Positions 15,552 to 23,954 of a DNA stretch of 45,733 nt are shown piece after piece; the stretch's first letter is position 1; every line of letters begins with the position of its first letter. This DNA is from Gammaproteobacteria bacterium. Lineage in GTDB: Bacteria; Pseudomonadota; Gammaproteobacteria; Pseudomonadales; Azotimanducaceae. The notes beneath the pieces were generated by a model, which was not told where the DNA came from, ran no database searches, and saw only the letters and a program-made list of their open reading frames with translations. The position numbers and the translations under genes were made by a program. The stretch spans positions 1 through 45,733 of the forward strand of contig PAFU01000042.1 of the NCBI GenBank assembly GCA_002704225.1, written 5' to 3'.

Positions 15552-16148
15552 TTGATTATTGGTCTTACCGGCGGCATTGCTTCGGGCAAATCGACTGTCG
15601 CAAAAACGCTGGGCACGTTGGGCGCCTACAACATCGACGCTGACAAACTCGGGCACTCGGCCTACGTGAAAGGTACCGCTGCCTTTGACCAAGTGGTCGA
15701 AGCATTCGGCGCTGATGTGGTCGGTGACGACGGTGAAGTCGACCGCCGGGTTCTGGGTGGCAAGGTGTTCGGCAATCCGGCCGCATTAAAGCAGCTGACC
15801 GACATTGTATGGCCAGCCATTCAGGCGATGGCCCAGCACGAAATCGATCAAGCCTTGGCGACCGATGCGTCCAGACCTGTCGTGCTCGAAGCAGCGGTGC
15901 TGATAGAGGCCCAGTGGCTAGATCTGGTGGATCAGGTTTGGGTAACCGTTGTGGAACCTCATGTGGCCATCGAGCGAGCTTGTGCTCGAGACAACTTGGA
16001 CCCCGCGGCGGTACAGGCGCGTCTGGACGCTCAGCTCAGTAATGAAGAGCGTCGCGCCTGCGCCGATCAGGTCATCGACAATTCCGCAGATGAGGCTCAC
16101 CTACTCCAGCAAGTGGAGACTCTTTGGAAAAACCTTGTCTCGCCATAA
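15552..16148 (+). CDS. coaE: Dephospho-CoA kinase, TTG start
   Basis: The last step of coenzyme A synthesis, ATP-dependent phosphorylation of dephospho-CoA. The 198-residue length is usual. The P-loop GLTGGIASGKST is at residues 4-15. LGHSAY and the LEAAVLIEAQWLDLVDQVWV region follow, as expected. The TTG start at 15552 is chosen because MIIGLTGG matches the family's N terminus exactly and no in-frame ATG precedes it. The usual gammaproteobacterial neighbours (pilD/pilC, yacG/zapD) are missing. A PHP-domain gene follows 38 bases later. Confidence 0.94.
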   Translation: MIIGLTGGIASGKSTVAKTLGTLGAYNIDADKLGHSAYVKGTAAFDQVVEAFGADVVGDDGEVDRRVLGGKVFGNPAALKQLTDIVWPAIQAMAQHEIDQALATDASRPVVLEAAVLIEAQWLDLVDQVWVTVVEPHVAIERACARDNLDPAAVQARLDAQLSNEERRACADQVIDNSADEAHLLQQVETLWKNLVSP

Positions 16149-16186
16149 ACACACGAACTCGAATAACATTCGTTAGGGATATTTAC

Positions 16187-16825
16187 ATGATTTTGGATCT
16201 ACACGCCCATTCCATCAAATCCGATGACGGCCGCGCCAAGGTGAAAAACTACTGCCAGTGGATCAGCGCCAAAAACATCCCAATTGATGGCTTTGTGCTA
16301 ACGGAACACCGGCAGTTTGATGATGAATCGGACTATTCAGAACTGGGCAACACATTTGGTTTGACCATCCTCAAAGGGGCTGAAGTGGAGACCGAATACG
16401 GTCACGTCCTTGTTTTCGGCGTCACGCCAGCACTGCAAGAAGCCTTTGATTTCAGCAACATTCATTTGCCCTTAGCCGACGTGATCGCTGCCTGCAACGC
16501 CCACAACGCCGTTGCGGTGCCCTGTCATCCCGGCCGCAAGCGGGTTGGTATGTCGGCGCATCTGGAGGAATTTGGGGTGCCCGACGGCGTGGAAATTGTC
16601 GAAATTTACAACGGCGGAAGCCGCGACGACGAAGATCAGGTGTCCATCGACATGGCGCAAACCTTGGGCTATCGAGGCATCGGTGGCAGTGACGCACATA
16701 TTGTCAGTCACATAGGCCGCTGTGGTACCCGCTTCGAACATCCCATCGCCAACGAACAAGAACTCGTCGCTGCGCTGCGGCAAGGAGCGTTCGAAGCCGT
16801 CAAAATGCAGGTCGCGGACGCCTAA
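16187..16825 (+). CDS. PHP-domain metal-dependent hydrolase
   Basis: A 212-residue protein containing only a PHP domain. Metal-binding clusters are visible as DLHAHSIKSDDG at the start, LTEHRQF, KGAEVET, PCHPGR and GSDAHI, in the standard PHP order. The family cleaves phosphoesters, for example nucleotides, oligonucleotides or histidinol phosphate, using two or three metals. The ATG at 16187 matches where the domain begins. An upstream in-frame ATG inside coaE would add unrelated residues. The specific substrate is unknown. It is the second gene after coaE and ends at a hairpin. Confidence 0.87.
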   Translation: MILDLHAHSIKSDDGRAKVKNYCQWISAKNIPIDGFVLTEHRQFDDESDYSELGNTFGLTILKGAEVETEYGHVLVFGVTPALQEAFDFSNIHLPLADVIAACNAHNAVAVPCHPGRKRVGMSAHLEEFGVPDGVEIVEIYNGGSRDDEDQVSIDMAQTLGYRGIGGSDAHIVSHIGRCGTRFEHPIANEQELVAALRQGAFEAVKMQVADA

Positions 16826-16835
16826 AACCCGCGTG

Positions 16836-16867
16836 GGGCGGGCGAGCCGGCAGGATACCGGCCGCCC
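16836..16867. terminator. GC-rich hairpin between convergent PHP and DUF35 genes
   Basis: GGGCGG at 16836-16841 pairs with CCGCCC at 16862-16867. An inner CCGG/CCGG pairing shortens the loop, leaving one bulge. It lies between two convergent operons, fitting a bidirectional stop, but lacks a T-run. Confidence 0.4.
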
Positions 16868-16877
16868 ACTCATTACC

Positions 16878-17312
16878 CTAGACAGGCTTCACCAGCGGGA
16901 TTGACAGCTCTTCGTGTGTTTCCCAAGCGAGCTCTACACGCTGTCCGACAGACACTTCAGTAAGCGGATCTTCAATACCCGTCACATTGGTCAGAAAACG
17001 CGGGCCTTCGTCCAGATCCACATAAGCCACCGCATAGGGCACCTTGGTGCGGAAAAACGGATGATAGCTCAAGCGCACCACGCTATAGGAGTAGATCGTC
17101 CCCCGACCGGCGGAGACCTTCCACTGCAGATCGCCGTCCACACAGCCCGTGCAATGTGCACGGGGATGCCAGACGATGGTTCCGCAGTTGGCGCACTGCT
17201 GATAGCGAAATTCTTGCTGGGCCGTACCTTGCCAAAAGGGCGCGGTATCCATTTCGGCCAGCTTGGGCAGCGGACGTGTTGGCACTTTCTTCTCGGTATT
17301 TTTATCGCTCAT
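16878..17312 (-). CDS. Zn-ribbon OB-fold protein (DUF35), thiolase/aldolase partner
   Basis: A 144-residue protein with a rubredoxin-like zinc ribbon of two CX2C pairs (CANC and CTGC, about residues 40-57). An OB fold (GTIYSYSVV ... VPYAVAYVDLDEGPRFLTNV) completes it. DUF35 proteins bind SCP2-thiolase-like subunits. In the Ltp2-ChsH2 steroid side-chain system this makes a working retro-aldolase, and in others an acyl-CoA ligation or thiolase complex. The thiolase-like gene ends 2 bases upstream, so the two are almost certainly made as a complex. It is the last gene of a long minus-strand run. Confidence 0.92.
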   Translation of the reverse strand: MSDKNTEKKVPTRPLPKLAEMDTAPFWQGTAQQEFRYQQCANCGTIVWHPRAHCTGCVDGDLQWKVSAGRGTIYSYSVVRLSYHPFFRTKVPYAVAYVDLDEGPRFLTNVTGIEDPLTEVSVGQRVELAWETHEELSIPLVKPV

Positions 17313-17314
17313 CT

Positions 17315-18508
17315 CTAGTCCCTCCCCAAAATGACTGTGCCGGCAGAATGCCGACCACCCAACATGCCGCCGTTGCCGTGGGCAATCGCTAAGCGCGCAT
17401 CATCGACTTGGGACGTAGACTCACCGCGCAGTTGGCGAGTCGCTTCAAGCAGCAAGAAGATGCCACGCATGCCCGGATGATTGGACGATAGTCCGCCACC
17501 GTCGGTATTCAGGGCCGGGCCGTCATTCGGACGATCAAAACGCAAACGCCCGCCCTGGACCCAATCACCGCCCTCGCCCTTGGCGCAAAAGCCCAAGTCT
17601 TCAAGCAGGGTCAGCACGGTGATGCTGAAGGAATCGTAGATCATGGCGATATCCATTTCTGCGGCGCTCACGCCGGCTTCGGCAAAGGCGATTGGTGCGG
17701 ACTGCGCGCCTGCGGAGGTGGTGATATCACCACCGTTTTCTGGATACTTGGTGGCCTCACCGGTACCGAGAATCCAGACCGGTGCTTTTTTACAGTGAGC
17801 CGCAACGTCGGCGCTGGCGATCACTACGGCACCGCCGCCGTCGGACACCATGCAGCATTCCAACAGGTGCAGCGGGTCCGCAATCATGCGGGAATTCACG
17901 ACGTCTTCGATGCTCGTCTCTTGAATACCAACAAACTCTAAGTCCGTCATCGCTTGAACCGCTTCCGGGTTACGCATGGCGTGGTAGCGAGTGGCTGTCG
18001 AGATTTCAGCCAGTTGTTCACTGGTTGTTCCGTATTGGTGCATGTGGCGATGGGCCACCATGGCATAGTTTGCGATCAGCGTTTGACCCGCAAACGTCTC
18101 CATGTTGTCGCCGGGATTGATACCGCCGCCACGCCCCCCTGCGCCGATGGCCATGGCGTTACTGTGAGCCGTTGAGCCATACGTCAACAACGCGACTTTG
18201 GCTTTGCCTTCACGGATCGCGCGCAAGGCATGGGCGGCATGGAACTCGTAGGAACTACCGCCGACGCCGGTGGTATCCATTACCGTTGGTTTGATGCCGA
18301 AATACTCCGAAATCATCAAGCCACTCATGGGCCCTCCCTCGCCTGCGTCGTAGATGGCATCGACATCCGACCAGTTCAAGCCAGCATCGGCTAGGGCTTT
18401 GGCGGCGCTAGCAGCCTTGATTTGCAGGGCATTGACCTTGCCCTCTACATCCCGTGACGGATATTCATGAATGCCAACAATGGCTGCGTCCCGGTTTTGG
18501 GTAGCCAT
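17315..18508 (-). CDS. Thiolase-like (SCP2/Ltp2-type) protein lacking the nucleophilic cysteine
   Basis: A 397-residue thiolase-fold protein of the lipid-transfer/SCP2 branch. At the site of the acyl-accepting cysteine it reads TTGVGGSS (residues 79-86), with no cysteine. The C-terminal CxG cysteine is also missing, replaced by HGNGGMLGG. The thiolase histidine is kept in LSSNHPGMRG. A tyrosine in MIYDSFSI lies where Ltp2 aldolases keep catalytic residues. It therefore probably performs carbon-carbon bond chemistry such as retro-aldol cleavage with the DUF35 protein next door, not ordinary thiolysis. CAGGGGAGAG precedes the start. The substrate is unknown. Confidence 0.88.
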   Translation of the reverse strand: MATQNRDAAIVGIHEYPSRDVEGKVNALQIKAASAAKALADAGLNWSDVDAIYDAGEGGPMSGLMISEYFGIKPTVMDTTGVGGSSYEFHAAHALRAIREGKAKVALLTYGSTAHSNAMAIGAGGRGGGINPGDNMETFAGQTLIANYAMVAHRHMHQYGTTSEQLAEISTATRYHAMRNPEAVQAMTDLEFVGIQETSIEDVVNSRMIADPLHLLECCMVSDGGGAVVIASADVAAHCKKAPVWILGTGEATKYPENGGDITTSAGAQSAPIAFAEAGVSAAEMDIAMIYDSFSITVLTLLEDLGFCAKGEGGDWVQGGRLRFDRPNDGPALNTDGGGLSSNHPGMRGIFLLLEATRQLRGESTSQVDDARLAIAHGNGGMLGGRHSAGTVILGRD

Positions 18509-18586
18509 ACTCTCTCCCCTGTGTGTGTTGTGGTTAGGTTATCGCGGCTTAGACCTTGGGTATAGATGCGACGGCGCGTTGGGCCG

Positions 18587-19546
18587 TCAAAGCAGTCCAC
18601 CCAGATGCTTAAGCTCGTTGATCTTGTCGATCATGGACTTTTCGTAGGCCTCGTGCGGCGCTTCTCGCACCAACCGATCCAAATCATGGGCATCTTGCCC
18701 AATCAGTACACGCCATTGATTGTTGCGCACAGCATCCAAAATGACGCTGGACGCGGTGGCCGCCGTGGTAGGTGCTTCGGTGCGGAATGCTTCGGCGCGA
18801 TCGGCCAACATCTGACGAATGTGGTCATCGGGTACATTGCCAACGGGCAGACCGGCAGCCAACATACGCTCGCGTACCGTCGCTACCTCTTCTGCAGGCA
18901 AGTCCATGCCCGCCGCCTTACCCAGAACCTTGGACGAGTTCTCTACAATCGAGGTACCAATGTGACCGGGCATCACCACACTGCACTGGACATGGGGTGC
19001 GTGTAATCGCAGATCGGTGATCAGCGCCTCAGTAAAACCTTTGACGGCAAACTTGGCTGCCGCATAGGAGGTGTGGGCTTGGGTAGTGCCCAAACTGGCC
19101 CAAAAGCCATTCACTGAACTGGTATTGACGATATGGCCTTCGTCGCTGGCGACCAGTGCGTCCATAAACGCACGGCAGCCGAAATAGACACCCTCCCAGC
19201 AAACAGCGAACGTGCGCTCCCATTCGTCTCGATCGCCCTCGACGAAGGAACCGCCCCCACCGATACCTGCGTTGTTGAACAGCAGATTGATGTGCTGAGT
19301 CTCATGCTGGGCCAATACCTCGTCACGAAAGCGCAGCACTTGAGATTCCTGACTGACGTCGCAGATGTGGTCGGTCAGAAGACGATCTTTTGCCCCAGCC
19401 AGACGACGAGTTTCGTCCATATTTTCTTGGGAGACATCGCACATAGCCACATGCGCACCTGCCGCGATGAGCTGGCAGACCAGTTCTCGTCCCATGCCCG
19501 TGCCACCGCCGGTGACTACGGCTATTTTGTTATCAAAGTTCTCCAT
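18587..19546 (-). CDS. SDR-family oxidoreductase
   Basis: A 319-residue SDR, longer than the classical 250 because of a C-terminal extension (about residues 250-319). Motifs are TGGGTGMGRE near residue 12, NNAGIGGGG, TSSVNG, the active site YAAAK, and MPGHIGT. CDVS after the second strand suggests NAD. I start it at MENFDNK (19546), where the fold begins, since residues encoded upstream show no similarity. It sits 28 bases after aceE and 78 before the thiolase-like gene, so it most likely oxidises or reduces an intermediate of that operon. Confidence 0.9.
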   Translation of the reverse strand: MENFDNKIAVVTGGGTGMGRELVCQLIAAGAHVAMCDVSQENMDETRRLAGAKDRLLTDHICDVSQESQVLRFRDEVLAQHETQHINLLFNNAGIGGGGSFVEGDRDEWERTFAVCWEGVYFGCRAFMDALVASDEGHIVNTSSVNGFWASLGTTQAHTSYAAAKFAVKGFTEALITDLRLHAPHVQCSVVMPGHIGTSIVENSSKVLGKAAGMDLPAEEVATVRERMLAAGLPVGNVPDDHIRQMLADRAEAFRTEAPTTAATASSVILDAVRNNQWRVLIGQDAHDLDRLVREAPHEAYEKSMIDKINELKHLGGLL

Positions 19547-19574
19547 ACTGCTCTCGTCTCTCCCAGTCGTTCTG

Positions 19575-22235
19575 TTACGGATGATCGAGCCTGTCGACAT
19601 CAATCAAACCCTGACGGTATAGGTTCGCCAGCGCCGCACGCACTATGGCATCGGCGTCTACGCCAAAATGCGCGCGCAGAGCAGGTCGGGATTCTGACAG
19701 ACCAAAGCCGTCGGTACCTAAGACCTCATACCCTTCTGGCATCCAGGCTGCGACGCCTTGAGCCAAACTTGCCATATAGTCCGTTACCGCGATTATGGCT
19801 CCTGAGGCCTCGCCAAACAGCTTTTCTATCGCACTGACTTGTGCTGGGGCCTGTGGATTGTCCCGATTGATCTGCGCAGTTGCCAACGCATCCCGCTGCA
19901 GTTCGACGAAACTGGTGATACTCCAAAGACTGACACTCAGCCCGCGTTGTTCGAGGGATTTCTTCGCCTGAATCGCTTGCTGCATCAGGCTACCGCTGGC
20001 CAATAGATGCACATCGGCTGTGGTTTGGGCAGCATCAAAGCAATCCCCGCCGGTCAAAATACCCTGCGCAATCTCGGCCTCTGTCAGACCGCTTTGTTGC
20101 ACCACATCGGCCATATCCGGCATGGCGTAATTTTCGTTGTACAGCGTCAGATAATAAAAAACGTCTTCTTGCGCTTGGTACATGCGCCGCATGCCCTCGC
20201 GCACGATCACGGCAAGCTCGAAGCCAAAGGCAGGATCGTAACTGAGCATACTGGGCACGGTGCTGGCCAAGATATGAGAGTGGCCGTCCTGATGCTGCAG
20301 CCCCTCACCATTCAGCGTCGTGCGACCGGCGGTACCGCCCAGCAAGAAACCCTTGCACATCATATCGCCGCAGCCCCAGACCATGTCGCCAACACGCTGC
20401 ATACCGAACATGGAGTAGAAGATATAAAACGGGATCATGGGCAAACCGTGCACCGCGTAGGCGCTGCCTGCGGCCATGAAGGATGCCATTGCCCCGACTT
20501 CACAAATGCCTTCCTGCAAAATCTGGCCATCGCTGGCTTCCCGATAGGGCAGCAGGCTGTCAGCGTCTACCGGTCGGTACTTCTGACCTTCGTGGGCATA
20601 AATGCCCGCCACGTTGAACAGTCCGTCCATGCCAAAGGTTCGCGCTTCATCCGGCACGATTGGCACGACGTACTGACCGATATCAGGCATTCGCAGCAAG
20701 GTCGACAGCAATCGAACCATCACCATGGTCGTGGAAACGTCTCGCTGACCACTGCCCTTGAGAAACTCGCCAAAGGCGGTCAGCTCGGGGATGGGCAGTG
20801 GCGGACAATCGACGTTGCGATTGGGCACCCAGCCCCCTTTCGACTGCCGCAGTTCCCGCAAGTACATCATTTCCGGCGCGTCATCTTGAGGCCGGTAGAA
20901 TTCCGCGGTGGCCGCGTCTGCTGCGCTGAGTGGTATCCCCAACTCGGCGGCGATCTTGACTCGCTCGTCGGCGGACATATTCTTGTACTGGTGGGCGGTG
21001 TTTTTGCCTTGAGTGCCCATGCTGTCGCCCTTGACGGTCTTCACCAGAATAACGGTTGGCTTGTCCTTGGCCGCGCTGGCGCGGGCAAACGCGGCATAAA
21101 TTTTCTTCTGGTCCTGCCCCCCGCGTTTGATGCCTTTCACCTCTTCGTCTGTCAGCGTATTCATCATTTGCTCAAGCTTGGGATTGCCTTCCACCCAATG
21201 TTCGCGCTGCACATCACCGGGCAACACCGAATACATTTGGTAATCGCCGTCCAAGCACTCGTCCATACGCCGCTGCAATACGCCCTCGTGATCTCTGGCC
21301 AACAGCCCATCCCAACCGCCGCCCCAAATCACTTTCAGTACATTCCAGTCGGCACCGCGAAACGTGCGTTCTAGCTCCTGAATAATTTTTCCGTTACCCC
21401 GAACCGGACCGTCCAACCGCTGTAAATTGCAGTTCACCACCAAAATCAGGTTGTCGAGCTTTTCTCTGGCGGCGATGTTGATGGTACCCAACACTTCGGG
21501 TTCGTCTGCCTCGCCATCACCAATAAAACACCAGACTTTGCCGCTGGCTTTCTCTTTAAGACCTCGGTTCTCCAGATACTTGGCGAAGCGCGCTTGATAA
21601 ATGGCAGCTGGTGTGGATAAGCCCATGGAGGCATTAGGCAGCTCCCAAAAATCCGGCATGCTGCGCGGATGCGGGTAGGACGACAAACCACCTCCGTCCG
21701 CCAGTTCCTGACGATAATTTTCCAGCTGCGTCGCACTGAGTCGACCCTCCAAGAAGGCCCGAGCATAAATTCCCGGTGCCGCATGAGGCTGGGGCAACAG
21801 CATATCAGCGGAGCCACGGTCGTTACTCGGTCCTGCACCCTGGAAGAAATGGTTAAAGCCCACTTCCAGCATGGTGGCGCAGGAAGCGTAGGTGGCGATA
21901 TGCCCTCCCACACCGATACCTTTGTCTTGCGCTCTGAGTACCATGGCGATGGCATTCCAGCGCAGCAGCTTTTCGATTTTTTCTTCTAACTCGATATTGC
22001 CGGGATAGACTGGCTGCGCATCCGGCGCGATGGAGTTGCGATAAGGCGTGTTGAGGGTCGCTTCATCCAGTGGAATGTTCAGACCCAACACATGATTTTG
22101 CAGACTGCGCAGGATTTCCCTGGCACCGGCAGCTCCGTATTGGGCGACAATCGCATCCAAGGATTCCGCCCATTCGGCCTTGTCGTCGACCAGTAGCTGC
22201 TCGAGATCGTTCAGCTGCACGGGTTCATTGTCCAT
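19575..22235 (-). CDS. aceE: Homodimeric pyruvate dehydrogenase-type E1 (AceE family), orphan
   Basis: A thiamine-diphosphate-dependent E1 of 886 residues, the AceE length. TPP/Mg binding is seen in GDGEADEPE (239-247) and NCNLQRLDGPVRGN. Active-site histidines are kept in GGHIATY (H112), HAAPG (H151) and GKNTAHQYKNM. The pyrimidine-domain DEARTFGMDGLF and HEDGHS-like LQHQDGHSH are also present. It should decarboxylate pyruvate or another 2-oxoacid and pass the acyl group to a lipoyl E2. No aceF, lpd or pdhR lies in the window. Instead it is embedded among CoA-transferase, HIT, SDR and thiolase-like genes. This could be the main E1, displaced, or a paralog for 2-oxobutyrate or another acid, as with MdeB. 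Confidence 0.93.
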   Translation of the reverse strand: MDNEPVQLNDLEQLLVDDKAEWAESLDAIVAQYGAAGAREILRSLQNHVLGLNIPLDEATLNTPYRNSIAPDAQPVYPGNIELEEKIEKLLRWNAIAMVLRAQDKGIGVGGHIATYASCATMLEVGFNHFFQGAGPSNDRGSADMLLPQPHAAPGIYARAFLEGRLSATQLENYRQELADGGGLSSYPHPRSMPDFWELPNASMGLSTPAAIYQARFAKYLENRGLKEKASGKVWCFIGDGEADEPEVLGTINIAAREKLDNLILVVNCNLQRLDGPVRGNGKIIQELERTFRGADWNVLKVIWGGGWDGLLARDHEGVLQRRMDECLDGDYQMYSVLPGDVQREHWVEGNPKLEQMMNTLTDEEVKGIKRGGQDQKKIYAAFARASAAKDKPTVILVKTVKGDSMGTQGKNTAHQYKNMSADERVKIAAELGIPLSAADAATAEFYRPQDDAPEMMYLRELRQSKGGWVPNRNVDCPPLPIPELTAFGEFLKGSGQRDVSTTMVMVRLLSTLLRMPDIGQYVVPIVPDEARTFGMDGLFNVAGIYAHEGQKYRPVDADSLLPYREASDGQILQEGICEVGAMASFMAAGSAYAVHGLPMIPFYIFYSMFGMQRVGDMVWGCGDMMCKGFLLGGTAGRTTLNGEGLQHQDGHSHILASTVPSMLSYDPAFGFELAVIVREGMRRMYQAQEDVFYYLTLYNENYAMPDMADVVQQSGLTEAEIAQGILTGGDCFDAAQTTADVHLLASGSLMQQAIQAKKSLEQRGLSVSLWSITSFVELQRDALATAQINRDNPQAPAQVSAIEKLFGEASGAIIAVTDYMASLAQGVAAWMPEGYEVLGTDGFGLSESRPALRAHFGVDADAIVRAALANLYRQGLIDVDRLDHP

Positions 22236-22273
22236 CGCTCCTCCCCCAACGATTGTCCCGGAATTCTCCGGTG

Positions 22274-22693
22274 TTACGCCATCGCGGCCTTGATACGAGC
22301 CGCATGGGTCTCTAGCTCACCGAAATCTGCCATTTCACGCGCGTGCATTTGCAACTCAATACCTTGGGAACGAGGCAGCAGGTGAAAGTGAAGATGGAAC
22401 ACGGTTTGTCCCGCCGCCTGACCGTTCAGTTGAGCAATCATGATGCCGGGGACATCGAAGGCCTTTTTTACCGCTTCTCCGACCTTTTGCACCGTCGCCA
22501 TGGTCTGACCCAAAATTACGGGATTCGCATGAAAAATGTCTTCGGTCGGATCTTTGGGAATCACCAACGTATGACCCGGCACCTGCGGCATCACATCCAT
22601 GAACGCGAGGGAATAGTCGTCTTCGAATACCTTAAACGCGGGGGCCTCGCCGCGCAGAATTTTGGCGAAAATATTTCCGTCATCGTAGGCCAT
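22274..22693 (-). CDS. HIT-family nucleotide hydrolase/transferase
   Basis: A 139-residue histidine-triad protein. The catalytic HLHFHLLPR follows QAAGQTVF (about residues 90-110). The N-terminal IFAKILRGEAPAFKVFEDD is characteristic of the Hint/HIT branch that hydrolyses AMP-lysine, AMP-NH2 and acyl-adenylates. The start at 22693 (MAYDDGN) fits the family. The open frame before it is unrelated. It lies 38 bases before aceE and 64 after the CoA-transferase gene. In this operon it could clear adenylated by-products, but HIT genes are often placed by chance. Confidence 0.92.
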   Translation of the reverse strand: MAYDDGNIFAKILRGEAPAFKVFEDDYSLAFMDVMPQVPGHTLVIPKDPTEDIFHANPVILGQTMATVQKVGEAVKKAFDVPGIMIAQLNGQAAGQTVFHLHFHLLPRSQGIELQMHAREMADFGELETHAARIKAAMA

Positions 22694-22757
22694 AAATCTA
22701 TCCTTTCCCTCTGAGTTACCGCTTCGAGTGTGCGTGATAAGGTAAGCTCGGTTCAAG

Positions 22758-23879
22758 TCAGGTGTTGCGCAGACTGTTCAGGACTTCGTTCGTATGCGCA
22801 CCAAGTTCGGGCACCTCTGCGGGCGACTGTGGGCCATTGTCAACGCCGGGAACCCGTGGCAACGCTACCGTGGCATCGCCCACCGTTACATCGAACGTAT
22901 GAAAGTCTGCATGAGACTTGAGACTGCCCAGTTCATTGACCGGCGCAAAAGCCAAATCCGCACGGTTAAAACGCTCTTCGACCCTGGAATAGGGCATCTG
23001 TGAAATCGCTTCCTGCACAGCGGCATCGACAAACGCCCGGTTGTCTACCCGGGTTTCGTTATCCTGACACCGTGGGTCTGTGGCCAAATCCTCACGGGAG
23101 ATACCCGTGTGGCATAGCTGCTGCCACTCCCTTTCGTTTTGCACTGACAGAATAAACCCTTGCCCGCATTGGGCGGTGAAAACGCCATAGGGACAGATCC
23201 CCGGATGAGCAAGTCCGATACGAGGCGGTGCCGCAGAGCCGTATCGGTCAAGCAGATAGGGAACCGCGAGCCATTGGGCAACGGCATCGAATAGGGAAAC
23301 ACTCAGCACAGCACCCCGCCCACTGTTACCGCGTTCGATCAAAGCCCCTAAAATGGCTTCGTAGGCGAATTGTCCCGTCGCAATATCAACGAGAGACACG
23401 CCTACGCGTCCAGGGGCGTGCGGGCTGCCCGTAATCGAACTGAGGCCTGATTCCGCCTGCATCAGTAAATCGTAAGCTTTGCGACTGTGCCCGGGACCGT
23501 CCGGCGCAAAGCCTGAAATGGACATGGAGATCAGCGCCGGAAATTGTTCGTGCAGCTCGGTCAAATCGAGGCCCAGTTTCCTCAAAGCCCCGGGCTTGAG
23601 GTTTTGCACCAAGACATCGCTTCGGGCGATTAACCGGCGAAGGGTCTGCACCTCTTCGGCCTGCCGCAGATCCAGCACTACCGATTTTTTGCCCGCGTTG
23701 AGCCAAACAAAGTAACTGCTTTGACCCGCCACGGCGGTATCGTAACCTCGAGCAAAGTCGCCCTCTGGGCGCTCAATTTTGATCACCTCAGCGCCGGCTT
23801 GAGCCAACCGCATGGTGCAGGCTGGTGCCGCGACGGCTTGCTCTATGGCGACAACCGATGTGCCCGATAAAAACCCCAT
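22758..23879 (-). CDS. CaiB/BaiF-family (class III) CoA-transferase
   Basis: Transfers CoA between an acyl-CoA donor and a carboxylic acid. The 373-residue protein shows the class III layout. AGAEVIKIERPEGDFARG follows the first strands, KKSVVLDL marks the interlocked-ring region, and the conserved catalytic aspartate is D165 in VSLVDIATG. Members act on carnitine, bile acids, oxalate, succinate/citramalate and methylacyl-CoA (racemase branch). The substrate here is unknown. It is the first gene after a terminator and heads the run HIT, aceE, SDR, thiolase-like, DUF35, supporting a role in activating that pathway's acid. Confidence 0.9.
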   Translation of the reverse strand: MGFLSGTSVVAIEQAVAAPACTMRLAQAGAEVIKIERPEGDFARGYDTAVAGQSSYFVWLNAGKKSVVLDLRQAEEVQTLRRLIARSDVLVQNLKPGALRKLGLDLTELHEQFPALISMSISGFAPDGPGHSRKAYDLLMQAESGLSSITGSPHAPGRVGVSLVDIATGQFAYEAILGALIERGNSGRGAVLSVSLFDAVAQWLAVPYLLDRYGSAAPPRIGLAHPGICPYGVFTAQCGQGFILSVQNEREWQQLCHTGISREDLATDPRCQDNETRVDNRAFVDAAVQEAISQMPYSRVEERFNRADLAFAPVNELGSLKSHADFHTFDVTVGDATVALPRVPGVDNGPQSPAEVPELGAHTNEVLNSLRNT

Positions 23880-23911
23880 ACCGCCTCCATAAACTATATT
23901 TTATCCATAAA

Positions 23912-23933
23912 AAAGAGGGCCTTAGCCCTCTTT
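23912..23933 (-). terminator. Intrinsic terminator after the aldehyde dehydrogenase gene
   Basis: A perfect 9-bp stem, AAAGAGGGC at 23912-23920 with GCCCTCTTT at 23925-23933, has a 4-base loop. On the minus strand the stem is followed by a continuing T-run. It separates the aldehyde dehydrogenase gene from the CoA-transferase operon, which must therefore have its own promoter or be fed by read-through. Confidence 0.8.
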
Positions 23934-23954
23934 CTTTACAAACAGCTAAAGGTT

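Noticed and set aside
20007-21374. A 455-codon open frame on the plus strand opposite aceE.
   Set aside because: It lies entirely within a clear AceE coding sequence, shows histidine-rich low-complexity composition typical of antisense frames, and matches no family I know.
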